Assembly: GCF_001676655.1 (NCBI RefSeq)
Contig: NZ_LZDB01000002.1
Span: 434,001-498,000 of the forward strand
Source: Perlucidibaca aquatica
GTDB lineage: Bacteria > Pseudomonadota > Gammaproteobacteria > Pseudomonadales > Moraxellaceae
Direction of reading: 5' to 3'
Length of the DNA stretch: 64,000 bases
Position numbers and translations under genes: made by a program. Shown here piece after piece: positions 55,523-62,855 of this stretch. Each line of letters starts with the position of its first letter. The first letter of the stretch is position 1. The notes below the pieces were generated by a model that did not search any database, was not told where the DNA came from, and saw only the letters and a list, made by a program, of their open reading frames with translations.

Positions 55523-56500
55523 ATGAAGCGATCCACTGCGTTTGCTGTTCTGCTGCTGGCCGGCTGTGCCAGTCAGCCACCCGTTTCCTTAGATGATGCT
55601 GTGCAGGCTGAGCCTTTGCCGGAGATCCCTAAACCCATTCAGGTCGTAGAGGTGCCCAAGCTGTTACCACTGCCGAACCAGCTCAAGCGTCTCCCGGTAG
55701 AAGGCAAAGAAGGCATCAAGGAACCGCTTGATGCCAAGTCGCGTGTGGCGCGCGCCAATCAGGAAGCTCGTGTTATTCCCTCGCAGGAGGGCTACATAAA
55801 TGCGATTCAGGTCTGGCCCTATGCCGATGGCGCGCTCTATCAGCTCTTCACCAGCCCCGGCCGCGTCACCGTGATTGCCCTGCAAGCGGGCGAAGAACTG
55901 GTGACGGTCTCGGCCGGCGACACAGTCCGCTGGATCGTCGGTGACACCACCAGCGGTGCTGGTGCGACCCAACGCGTGAACATTCTGGTCAAACCCACGC
56001 GCAGTGGTATCCGAACCAATCTGGTCATCACCACCAGTCGCCGTACCTACCTGCTAGAGCTGACCGCCACCGAGAAAGCCTGGATGGCATCGGCCTCGTG
56101 GGAGTATCCCAAGGACCGCATGCTGGCGTTGCAGAAACAGGCCAGCATTGCCGATGCCAAAGCGCCGGTCGCGCAAGGTCTATCGCTGGAGCAGCTGCGC
56201 TTTCGTTACGAGATCTCAGGCGACAAGCCAGCTTGGCGGCCGGTGCGTGCCTTCGATGATGGCGAGCATGTCTACATCCAGTTCCCGGCTCGCATCGCTC
56301 AAGGTGAACTGCCGCCGCTGTTCGTGGTTGGCCCGCAGGGCGATGGCCAACTGGTGAACTATCGCTATCGCGCGCCGTACTACATCGTGGATCGCCTGTT
56401 TGGTACCGCTGAGCTGCGCCTTGGTGGCGATAAAGCGCAAGCCGTCCGGATTGCCCGTAACGATTTGAAGGGAGGTCGCCATGACGACAGCCACGATTGA
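55523..56500 (+). CDS. trbG: TrbG
   Basis: The 325-residue VirB9-like protein has a lipobox (LLLAGC) and the beta-rich domain with IQVWPYADGALYQLFTSPGR and the C-terminal VVGPQGDGQLVNYRYRAPYY. It is in the outer-membrane core complex. It overlaps trbI by 20 bp. Confidence 0.95.
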   Translation: MKRSTAFAVLLLAGCASQPPVSLDDAVQAEPLPEIPKPIQVVEVPKLLPLPNQLKRLPVEGKEGIKEPLDAKSRVARANQEARVIPSQEGYINAIQVWPYADGALYQLFTSPGRVTVIALQAGEELVTVSAGDTVRWIVGDTTSGAGATQRVNILVKPTRSGIRTNLVITTSRRTYLLELTATEKAWMASASWEYPKDRMLALQKQASIADAKAPVAQGLSLEQLRFRYEISGDKPAWRPVRAFDDGEHVYIQFPARIAQGELPPLFVVGPQGDGQLVNYRYRAPYYIVDRLFGTAELRLGGDKAQAVRIARNDLKGGRHDDSHD

Positions 56501-57776
56501 TCCCGCTAGCCTGCCACCGAAAGTTGATCCCGAGAGTCTGGCGCTGCGCGCCCAACCGCGCCCGGTGACGCGACTCAATCGCAAGGTGCTCATGGCCGGT
56601 GCTGGCACCGTCTCGCTGGTCTTGCTCGGTGTCACAGCATGGTCGCTGCAGCCGGTGCAGCGCAAAACCTCCGAGCAAGGCCCGGAGCTGCACAATGTCG
56701 AGCGCGTGGCTCGCGCAGAAACCATTGATGCCTTGCCGCAGGACTACAACCAGATGCCCCAGCAGCTCAACGGTTTACCACCCGGTGCGCCGCCGTTGGG
56801 CGATCCGTTGCCGGGCGATTTGGCCAAGCCGATGCTCGATGCCCATCGCGCCGGCACCTACACTCCGACCTATCAGGGAGGCTCACCGGCGATGGCCAAC
56901 GGCCAGTATGGTCGCAGTCAGGAAGAAGTGGCGAAGTCCTCGGTATTCTTTCGGAGTAGTCAGGCCGGGCAGGGAAGTGCTGTCGCTTCTGCCGCAGCAT
57001 CATCAGCCACTGCAAACTCAGCCGGCCCCTTCGATGCACTGTCGGCACAGCTGAGTGGCGGCACGCAGCAAGCCGATCCCACCGCTACTCAGAACATGCA
57101 GGACCAAAAACAGACCTTCACTGAGCGAGCCGGAGATACGGAAAAGCGTAATACCGGAAATCTGGAAAAGCCGGTATCGCCGTATCAGGTCATGGCAGGA
57201 ACGCTAATTCCAGCGGCGCTGATCACTGGCATTAACTCTGATTTGCCGGGCCAGATCATCGCTTCCGTCACCGAGCCGGTCTACGACACGGCCACCGGCC
57301 GTTATCTGCTGATTCCGCAAGGCTCACGCCTGATCGGTCGCTATGACAGCAAAGTGGCCTTCGGTCAGCGCCGGGTGCTGCTGGTTTGGCAGCGCGTCAT
57401 CCTGCCGGATACCTCGTCAATCTCGCTCGATCGCTTGCCCGGCGTTGATCTCGCCGGCTATGCCGGACTTGATGACGGCGTGGACTGGCACTGGGATCGG
57501 ATTCTGTCTGGCGTAGCACTTTCCACGCTGCTGGGTGTCGGAGCCGAGTTGGCTGCACCAGATACCAGTGGCGCAGATGGCCGAGTCGTCGTGGCTACCC
57601 GTGAAAGCATCCAAGAATCCATCAATACGGTCGGTCAGGAGCTGACGCGCCGCAACTTGAGCATCCAGCCCACGCTGACGATCCGGCCGGGTTTTGTGAT
57701 GCGTGTCATGGTCAACAAGGATCTGGTGCTCAAACCCTATCAGCCGTTGTTTTTCAACAAGGGGATGCCGCAATGA
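56481..57776 (+). CDS. trbI: TrbI
   Basis: The 431-residue VirB10-like protein has an N-terminal membrane segment (KVLMAGAGTVSLVLLGVTAW), a Pro/Gln-rich linker and the conserved C-terminal domain (VMAGTLIPAALITGINSDLPG, GRYLLIPQGSRLIGRYDS, TIRPGFVMRVMVNKDLVL). It spans the periplasm in the channel core. Confidence 0.96.
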   Translation: MTTATIDPASLPPKVDPESLALRAQPRPVTRLNRKVLMAGAGTVSLVLLGVTAWSLQPVQRKTSEQGPELHNVERVARAETIDALPQDYNQMPQQLNGLPPGAPPLGDPLPGDLAKPMLDAHRAGTYTPTYQGGSPAMANGQYGRSQEEVAKSSVFFRSSQAGQGSAVASAAASSATANSAGPFDALSAQLSGGTQQADPTATQNMQDQKQTFTERAGDTEKRNTGNLEKPVSPYQVMAGTLIPAALITGINSDLPGQIIASVTEPVYDTATGRYLLIPQGSRLIGRYDSKVAFGQRRVLLVWQRVILPDTSSISLDRLPGVDLAGYAGLDDGVDWHWDRILSGVALSTLLGVGAELAAPDTSGADGRVVVATRESIQESINTVGQELTRRNLSIQPTLTIRPGFVMRVMVNKDLVLKPYQPLFFNKGMPQ

Positions 57777-57991
57777 CTGCACTGAGACTCGGGCCGCTGC
57801 CTAAGACAGAAACCTTGAAGCTCACCATCTCGCTGACGGTGGAGCTGAAAGCACAGCTGGATCGCTATGCGAAGCTGCATAGCCAGACCTGGGGCGAGAC
57901 CGTCGATGCGACAGCCTTAGTCCCGCACATGCTGGAGGCCTTCATGGCGCGGGATCGAGGCTTTCGGCAGGCCAAGAGCAAGCGTGAATAG
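57773..57991 (+). CDS. DUF2274 protein
   Basis: The 72-residue product matches DUF2274 (LRLGPLPKTETLKLTISLTV, LKAQLDRYAKLHSQTWGE), a small protein regularly following trbI in Tn4371-like and related elements. The fold looks ribbon-helix-helix-like. It overlaps trbI by 4 bp. Function unknown. Confidence 0.88.
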   Translation: MTALRLGPLPKTETLKLTISLTVELKAQLDRYAKLHSQTWGETVDATALVPHMLEAFMARDRGFRQAKSKRE

Positions 57992-58021
57992 CGCATTTGT
58001 CTACATAGATGGAATTCTGCT

Positions 58022-58054
58022 ATTCTTTGTTCGCGATTTGCGAATATGGAATAA
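58022..58054. promoter_or_regulatory. Nested inverted repeats upstream of the HTH/NTase pair
   Basis: TTCGC and GCGAA form an inner dyad separated by GATTT at about 58030-58044. TATTC and GAATA lie symmetrically outside, each about 4 bases away, so the whole is an interrupted dyad of about 33 bp. It ends just before ATG 58059 and is probably the operator of the first gene. Confidence 0.55.
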
Positions 58055-58058
58055 AGAA

Positions 58059-58574
58059 ATGAACCTCAAGCCACAAGATGTCATGGTTGTGCTCGGTGCG
58101 ATGCTCAAGCCACCGGCAACTTCGACCTATCAGGATCGATCCTGGCAGCTGGCCATGAGCGTGTCAGAGGTTCATGCGGCGGATCGTCGCCTGAAGGCAG
58201 CCGGCTTGCTGGCAGAAGGGCGTCCGGTCAGGGCCGCGCTGGAAGAGTTTCTAGTTCACGGCCTGCGCTATGTCTTTGTGCCGGAGCTGGGCTCTGTGGT
58301 CAGAGGCATGCCAACTGCCCATGCCGGCCCCGGCTTGTCAGCACTGTTTGCTGAGGATGATCTGCCACCGGTATGGCCAGATCCTGAAGGCGTGATTCGT
58401 GGCTTGTCGTTCTCGCCGTTATATCGATCAGCGCCAGAAGCTGCCCGTCGCGATATCAAGCTGCACGAGCTGTTGGCACTGGCAGATGCTCTACGTGGTG
58501 GCCGTGCCCGCGAGCGCAAATTGGCAGCTGAGTTGATGCACAAACATTTGAAAGGTGAATTGCATGCGGCCTGA
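58059..58574 (+). CDS. Predicted winged-HTH protein, partner of a nucleotidyltransferase
   Basis: I do not recognise a named family for this 171-residue protein. The N-terminal half (MNLKPQDVMVVLGAMLKPPA, TYQDRSWQLAMSVSEVHAAD, RRLKAAGLLAEGRPVRAALE) has the look of a MarR/winged-helix repressor. A GTG at 57984 is also open, but the dyad lies between it and ATG 58059. It overlaps the next gene by 11 bp. In pair with a nucleotidyltransferase, an antitoxin/repressor role is inferred. Confidence 0.65.
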   Translation: MNLKPQDVMVVLGAMLKPPATSTYQDRSWQLAMSVSEVHAADRRLKAAGLLAEGRPVRAALEEFLVHGLRYVFVPELGSVVRGMPTAHAGPGLSALFAEDDLPPVWPDPEGVIRGLSFSPLYRSAPEAARRDIKLHELLALADALRGGRARERKLAAELMHKHLKGELHAA

Positions 58575-59292
58575 TCCGAATCGCGAAATGATGCGCCAAG
58601 TAGCCCTTCAGCTGGGCGACCTGACTGAGCAGCTTGTCTTTGTTGGCGGCGTGACAGCAGGGTTGCTGATCACCGATCCCGGTGCGCCAACAGTACGCCC
58701 GACTCAAGATGTCGATGTTATAGCGGTCATTGAGTCGCATACCGATTACTACCGATTGAGCGAGCTGCTGCGGCAGCGTGGGTTCAGTGAGGACCGCTCT
58801 GAAGGCGCGCCGATGTGTCGCTGGATTTCAGGAGGATGGCAGCTTGATGTCATGCCGACTGATGAGAGCATTCTGGGGTTTAGCAATCGTTGGTATGCCT
58901 TGGCCGCATCAACCGCCGAGACCATGGAGCTTGATGGTGATATCAAGATTAAGGTCATAACGGCACCATGCTTTATCGCCACCAAGTTGGAAGCTTTTCA
59001 CGGGCGCGGGCAGGGAGATTACCTAGGGAGTCACGATCTGGAGGACATTATCGCCGTGATTGAGGGGCGGCCGGAGATTCTGACTGAATGTGCTGCAGCT
59101 TCTGCTGAACTACAGAGTTATCTGAAAGTTGAGCTGTTCAAGCTGATGAAAAATGATGCCTTTATGCAGGCATTGCCAGGCCATATTCTCGAAGAGAATC
59201 GCTTGCCTGTTGTTAAAAGCCGACTTCAGGCATTGGCGGGGCCCGCCATGGCATTTTTGGCAAATCAGGCCAAACCGCCAACAGCTCTATAA
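58564..59292 (+). CDS. AbiEii/MNT-like nucleotidyltransferase
   Basis: The 242-residue product has the nucleotidyltransferase pattern FVGGVTAGLL followed by RPTQDVDVIAVIE (the DxD metal pair), the downstream Asp in GGWQLDVMP, and a Lys-Leu-Glu-Ala-Phe segment (IATKLEAFHGRG) common in AbiEii-like proteins. Enzymes of this fold in such pairs are often toxins that modify tRNA or ATP-binding partners. It starts inside the HTH gene with AAGGTGA ahead of it. Confidence 0.75.
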   Translation: MRPDPNREMMRQVALQLGDLTEQLVFVGGVTAGLLITDPGAPTVRPTQDVDVIAVIESHTDYYRLSELLRQRGFSEDRSEGAPMCRWISGGWQLDVMPTDESILGFSNRWYALAASTAETMELDGDIKIKVITAPCFIATKLEAFHGRGQGDYLGSHDLEDIIAVIEGRPEILTECAAASAELQSYLKVELFKLMKNDAFMQALPGHILEENRLPVVKSRLQALAGPAMAFLANQAKPPTAL

Positions 59293-59512
59293 ACGGCTGC
59301 ACGATATCCGGGATGTCTTGTGCGTATGTAGACCTCCGATATAGGCGAAAAATTGATTAAGTGCCGTGATTCCATCGGCGTTCTCACTAACTCCTAGATT
59401 GCGCTGGAAGCGCCTCATAGAGATGTGACGGGTACGGCAGCGCTTTCGCGAATCCTCTACGGCACAGCATCAACCAGTTCGAAATGATTAGATAGAGTGC
59501 TATTTTTAGCCA
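59293..59512. other. Spacer before the AbiE locus
   Basis: This 220-base stretch has no supported gene. It must contain the promoter for abiEi; TAGATAGAGTGCTATTTTT just before the ATG is AT-rich. No clear inverted repeat typical of AbiEi operators was found by eye. Confidence 0.4.
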
Positions 59513-60277
59513 ATGACTATAAATTTACGAAAAAATCTAATCAAAACGCTGCAGGTCACCATGCCACGCGGTGAGCCATTCGATCTGGCTGGGCTTAAAG
59601 CGCTGGAGATCAGCGCAGTGCTTGCGGCCAAGTATGCCGAGAGCGGTTGGCTGGTGCGTCTGGGGCAAGGCGTGTATGCCTTCGCCGGAGATGACTGGAC
59701 AACACATGGCGGCCTCAAGCTGTTGCAACGTCGTGTGCCCGGCTTGCATGTCGCGGGCAAGTCAGCGCTTGCGCTGCAAGGCGTTCGCCACAACCTGGCA
59801 CTACGTGAAACGCTAGTGTTGTGGGGAGACTCTCGTCTCTACAGGATGCCGGAATGGTTCACACAGCGCTATCCCGCGCGATATGTCGGTGCTCGGCTTT
59901 TCGACTGGTCACAGCAGGAAAGCCTTGAAGCAAAAACTTTGCATACTCCACCGGGTGTTACTAAAGAACTGGTCGTCTCCGTGCCGGAGCGTGCTGTGCT
60001 GGAGCTGCTGCATGATGTCGGCACCAAGCAAGATGTGGAGGAGGCGATGGCATTGTTCGAGAGCCTCAGGAGCCCTCGAATAGCAGTTATGGGGCAATTG
60101 CTGAGTTGCTGTACCAGTGTGAAGACAGTGCGTTTGTTCCTGACCTGGGCACGGGAAACTGAGCTGTTGGATGTGGATGCCTTGTTATCGGTGTATTCGA
60201 TACCTGTCGGTAGCAGCAGTCGCTGGGTCACCCGTCTCAAGGACGGCAATTTGATGAGTTTGAAGCCCCTTGGATAA
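59513..60277 (+). CDS. abiEi: AbiEi-type antitoxin (orphan)
   Basis: AbiEi is the transcription-repressing antitoxin of the type IV AbiE abortive-infection system. The 254-residue protein has an N-terminal winged-HTH (EISAVLAAKYAESGWLVRLGQGVYAFAGDDW) and the C-terminal domain pattern LHVAGKSALALQGVRHNL and VSVPERAVLELLHDVG. Length is normal. The stop overlaps the remnant of the toxin gene at the expected place, but that toxin is deleted internally. Confidence 0.88.
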   Translation: MTINLRKNLIKTLQVTMPRGEPFDLAGLKALEISAVLAAKYAESGWLVRLGQGVYAFAGDDWTTHGGLKLLQRRVPGLHVAGKSALALQGVRHNLALRETLVLWGDSRLYRMPEWFTQRYPARYVGARLFDWSQQESLEAKTLHTPPGVTKELVVSVPERAVLELLHDVGTKQDVEEAMALFESLRSPRIAVMGQLLSCCTSVKTVRLFLTWARETELLDVDALLSVYSIPVGSSSRWVTRLKDGNLMSLKPLG

Positions 60278-60418
60278 ATTCTATGCCGATACTGTTCGCA
60301 TGCCGAGGAGCTACCAGCACTTCGCTGGAAGCTCGCTAATTTTCAGACATTCCAAAGCAAGCGACCGGATGATTTCCATCATCAATCGGCGCAGCTGAAG
60401 GCGCTGTTCTGGCTCTGA
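60270..60418 (+). pseudogene. Internally deleted abiEii toxin gene
   Basis: From TTG 60270, overlapping the antitoxin stop as in normal AbiE operons, the frame encodes LDKFYADTVR, a typical AbiEii N-terminus. From 60302 a different frame encodes a 38-residue tail (LRWKLANFQTFQSKRPDDFH, HQSAQLKALFWL) typical of the AbiEii C-terminus, ending at TGA 60416. The middle of the gene, including the nucleotidyltransferase site, is missing. Confidence 0.8.
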
Positions 60419-60445
60419 TTGAGTGATTGATCGTCTGGCCTCTGG

Positions 60446-61348
60446 CTAGGCGAGCTTAGGCAGTGCGGGTATGTCGTCTTCCAGCAATTTCATGAACGGC
60501 AGAACCGCGAGAGGGATTTCTTGCGCATGGTGCAGCATGTAAGTCGTGATAACCGGGGAGTGTCCTGTCAATGGCTTGATCACGACATCATCTTGGCCAT
60601 GTCCGCTGAGCTGTGCCATAGAGGCAAATCCGATGCCGAGACCTGATGCGACCAGAGTAATCATCAAGTTGATGCTATCCGTGAGCTGGACAACATTTAC
60701 ATGCTTGTTGGTCTGTCTGACCAAACGATGAATTTGCGTATGAACTGAGTTCACACCCTTCGCAGCCGGCAGAATCAGTGGATAGCTGCTCAACTCGGCG
60801 ATTGTGAAATCATTGCTTCGTGCCAACGAGTGATGATCAGGTAGCAGTGCGCAAAGTCCGTCGTGCCACAGTGGCGCTGATTCAATGTCAGGATCATCGG
60901 GGGCAACTAATGCAAGGCCCAAGTCAATTTCGTGACTGTGAATGGCTTCTTGCAGCTTGTTCTGTGTCATTTCATACAGGCGCACATCCAGCTCGTGATT
61001 GTGCTGGCGAAGCTTGCTAATCAAGGTACTGACACGATGCTGGGGCACACCGTCGGTGATGGCTATACGCAGCTGCTGGTTGTAGCCCAGCGAAGCAGAC
61101 TTGATGGCTGATTTTGCTTGTTCAACGGCAGCCAGTATTCGGCGGGACTCGGCTAGGAAGACTTGCCCTGCTTTTGTGATGGTTGTACAGCGTGTGGTGC
61201 GTTCGAGAAGCCTGACGCCCAGGTGATTTTCGAGGTCTTTGATAGCGCGCGATAAGGGTGACTGCTCGATGTGCAGTCGTTTTGCGGCGCGTTGAAAATG
61301 CAGCTCTTCAGCAACGGCAATAAAGTAGCGTAGGTGGCGCAATTCCAT
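60446..61348 (-). CDS. LysR-family regulator
   Basis: The 300-residue protein has an N-terminal HTH (ELRHLRYFIAVAEELHFQRA, EQSPLSRAIKDLENHLG) and a substrate-binding effector domain. A LysR gene in this position at the trb end is common in Tn4371-like elements. The ATG 61348 follows GGAGG with an 8-base gap; a TTG at 61354 is too close to it. It converges with the AbiE remnant. The effector is unknown. Confidence 0.9.
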   Translation of the reverse strand: MELRHLRYFIAVAEELHFQRAAKRLHIEQSPLSRAIKDLENHLGVRLLERTTRCTTITKAGQVFLAESRRILAAVEQAKSAIKSASLGYNQQLRIAITDGVPQHRVSTLISKLRQHNHELDVRLYEMTQNKLQEAIHSHEIDLGLALVAPDDPDIESAPLWHDGLCALLPDHHSLARSNDFTIAELSSYPLILPAAKGVNSVHTQIHRLVRQTNKHVNVVQLTDSINLMITLVASGLGIGFASMAQLSGHGQDDVVIKPLTGHSPVITTYMLHHAQEIPLAVLPFMKLLEDDIPALPKLA

Positions 61349-61699
61349 CAGCAATGCCTCCGATCCTTGGATTACTTATCAAGTAATGTCATGTATTTGT
61401 AATGTATGACTTTTTTGCTTAAATCCATCTTATTGACTTTTGTTTGGTTGATTTGCTGGCTTTGTGTAACTTGTGCGTGGTTTATTAGTAACGGAGAGAT
61501 GATTTATTGGTTCTCGGTCAGTGATTAAGACCTTTGGTGTTTTAGTGCGCCTTTTTGTCGGGTCTTAAAAGATCCACCGGGATTGGTTTAGGCCTGTGAT
61601 TGCGTAAGAAAAATCAAAAAAGTACCGGAAATTAGTTGATCACTACAGAACGATCACAATCATCTAGTCAGGGGGCTGTGATGCCCCCTGACCCCTTAC
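61349..61699. other. AT-rich intergenic region upstream of lysR
   Basis: No gene is supported here. GTAATGT occurs at 61383-61389 and 61399-61405, a direct repeat 16 bases apart that could be part of the LysR operator or promoter. Near the right edge a perfect hairpin (61667-61692) lies at the 3' end of the next minus-strand operon. The region is more AT-rich than the element average. Confidence 0.45.
61667..61692. terminator. Perfect hairpin downstream of the two small right-end genes
   Basis: GTCAGGGGGC (61667-61676), loop TGTGAT, GCCCCCTGAC (61683-61692). It is a strong GC-rich stem just past the minus-strand operon end (61700), but there is no U tract on either side, so termination is only probable. 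Confidence 0.5.
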
Positions 61700-61906
61700 T
61701 CATCGTGTGTGACAGGTTGGTGAGCAGTAGTAGCAGCCATCTGCCCGAGGGTTCTTAAGCTTGGCTGCAGATACAGCTTCACGGCATGTGGCATAAATGC
61801 CAATGTATAACCGGTTCACAGGCAATGGCAGTCTGGTGCAGCTGGACTTATGAACCTCGTGGTCGCCGTTATACTGTGCGTTTAGGTTTGCATAGTAATG
61901 ATCCAT
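61700..61906 (-). CDS. Small Cys-rich hypothetical protein
   Basis: The 68-residue product has the pattern HKSSCTRLPLPVNRLYIGIY, ATCREAVSAAKL and GCYYCSPTCHTR, with five Cys and two His that could coordinate zinc. Small proteins with this layout (CxxLP...C...GCYYC) occur in other bacteria but I know of no function. ATG 61906 is preceded by AAGGAGGT, a perfect ribosome site, although the frame is open for 27 codons upstream. It follows the next gene by 10 bp. Confidence 0.8.
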   Translation of the reverse strand: MDHYYANLNAQYNGDHEVHKSSCTRLPLPVNRLYIGIYATCREAVSAAKLKNPRADGCYYCSPTCHTR

Positions 61907-61916
61907 CTGTACCTCC

Positions 61917-62159
61917 TTATCGAGCCTTGTTGGATTGCGACACCAAAGACCCGGCAAATGCCTTCGTTTCGGCGCTGTACTTTTCACTACGCAGCACGGA
62001 GGAGGCTATCGCCTCCATTTCCTTGCCAGTTTGATTTGCTGAGTTGGCTTGTGACATAACAGAGCCTGCGAGCGTTTTCTTGATCGCAGAGGCACTGGGG
62101 TCACGCAGCGTAGCTGCAGCCTTTGAAGTCAGCTCGGGGGAGCTGGTTTTTTGGGGCAT
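61917..62159 (-). CDS. Small hypothetical protein with two similar halves
   Basis: The 80-residue product has two related segments: KAAATLRDPSASAIKKTLAG with SVMSQANSANQTG, and AIASSVLRSEKYSAETKAFA with GSLVSQSNKAR. The repeat A-x-x-L-R-(D/S)-x-x-x-S-x-x-x-K-x-x-A-G-S-x-x-S-Q is clear. Such paired motifs occur in small proteins of unknown role in several bacteria. ATG 62159 follows GGAGAG. It is the first gene of a two-gene minus-strand operon. Confidence 0.75.
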   Translation of the reverse strand: MPQKTSSPELTSKAAATLRDPSASAIKKTLAGSVMSQANSANQTGKEMEAIASSVLRSEKYSAETKAFAGSLVSQSNKAR

Positions 62160-62688
62160 GATAAAACTCTCCAATCATACAGATCTGGATTCATCTGCAA
62201 ACCTAAGAGGGTAGCGTTGCTACCTGATGTCAGATCGGGTGGAGCTCCGATCAGTTGAAACATGGCTGGCGGCTCCGCAATACCGATCTCCAGCCGTCAT
62301 GTGCTTTGCTTTGACCTCACCACGGGTCATTCATTCCTACCGCCCCATGAACAGAGCACACGACTGTCCTTATGGACAGCAATAAGTGTCGGGTGTTTAT
62401 CGATTAAAAAGCAAGCTATTTTTCGCTAAAACACTATATCTAGTGTTTTTTTAAATTTTTTAAACTATATAGTGTTGATGAACGGTGGGTTTGACGAGTA
62501 TTTCGATGCTGAGAAGAGCCTCTGCAAGACCTCGTAGCTTCTGAGGGAAGTTTGATGTACTTCTGATATGCGTGTGTGTTGTGTCACACCCGAAAATATT
62601 CGTGGTTTAAGTAAGCCATAGATGTAGGCATATTTGGCGGCATTTCATCAAAAAATTATCTCAAGCTTTTGATTTTAAATAGCTAGTG
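62160..62688. other. Right-end non-coding region with operator-like repeats
   Basis: This 529-base stretch holds no supported gene. AACACTATATCTAGTGTT (62430-62447) is a 7-bp-arm dyad and AACTATATAGTGTT (62463-62476) is a related half-dyad 33 bases on, in a very AT-rich stretch. These may be sites for the integrase arm domain or AlpA-like proteins, or a promoter operator for the small genes. Nothing else stands out. Confidence 0.5.
62430..62476. repeat. Pair of ACTATAT dyads near attR
   Basis: AACACTATATCTAGTGTT at 62430-62447 and AACTATATAGTGTT at 62463-62476 share ACTATAT and TAGTGTT. They lie about 215-260 bp inside the right attachment site in AT-rich DNA. Confidence 0.55.
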
Positions 62689-62710
62689 AATCCCTCCTTC
62701 TCCTCCAAAT
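62689..62710 (+). repeat. attR (second copy of the tRNA-Ser 3' end)
   Basis: The 22 bases are identical to 3341-3362. Upstream of it the sequence has no other similarity to tRNA-Ser, so it is a partial duplicate of the target and not a second tRNA gene. Confidence 0.95.
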
Positions 62711-62712
62711 TG

Positions 62713-62755
62713 AAAACCCTTGATTATTGATAAAATCAAGGGTTTTTTGTTTTTA
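62713..62755 (+). terminator. Native tRNA-Ser terminator displaced by integration
   Basis: AAAACCCTTGATT (62713-62725) and AATCAAGGGTTTT (62734-62746) pair perfectly over 13 bp and lead into a T-rich tail. It lies 2 bases beyond attR, where the chromosomal tRNA would have ended before integration. Confidence 0.85.
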
Positions 62756-62855
62756 AGCCATCATTTTTCCCCGTTGTATTTGTGCGTTAACGCACCGTCA
62801 GACCCTCTTCGAATGCCCAGTCTTGCCAAGGTACAGGTACCTCTGGAGACCTATC

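Larger units (their letters stand above)
3341..62710. mobile_element. Integrative and conjugative element in tRNA-Ser
   Basis: The element is bounded by an exact 22-bp direct repeat (3341-3362 and 62689-62710), giving about 59,348 bp per unit. It encodes a P4-type integrase next to the tRNA end, RepA and ParA with an iteron region, a candidate oriT and relaxase, TraF, TraG and a full TrbBCDEJKLFGI set. It also carries a defence island and a metal-resistance island. The transfer backbone order is like Tn4371-family ICEs, but those usually integrate outside tRNA genes. Self-transfer is uncertain because the relaxase is shortened. Confidence 0.93.

Noticed and set aside
3341-62710. CRISPR arrays or insertion sequences
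   Set aside because: No regularly spaced repeat array apart from the three iterons was seen, and no transposase gene or terminal inverted repeats of an IS were found.
62689-62710. A second tRNA-Ser gene at the right end
   Set aside because: Only the last 19 bases of the tRNA plus 3 more are present. Upstream sequence cannot fold into the rest of a tRNA.
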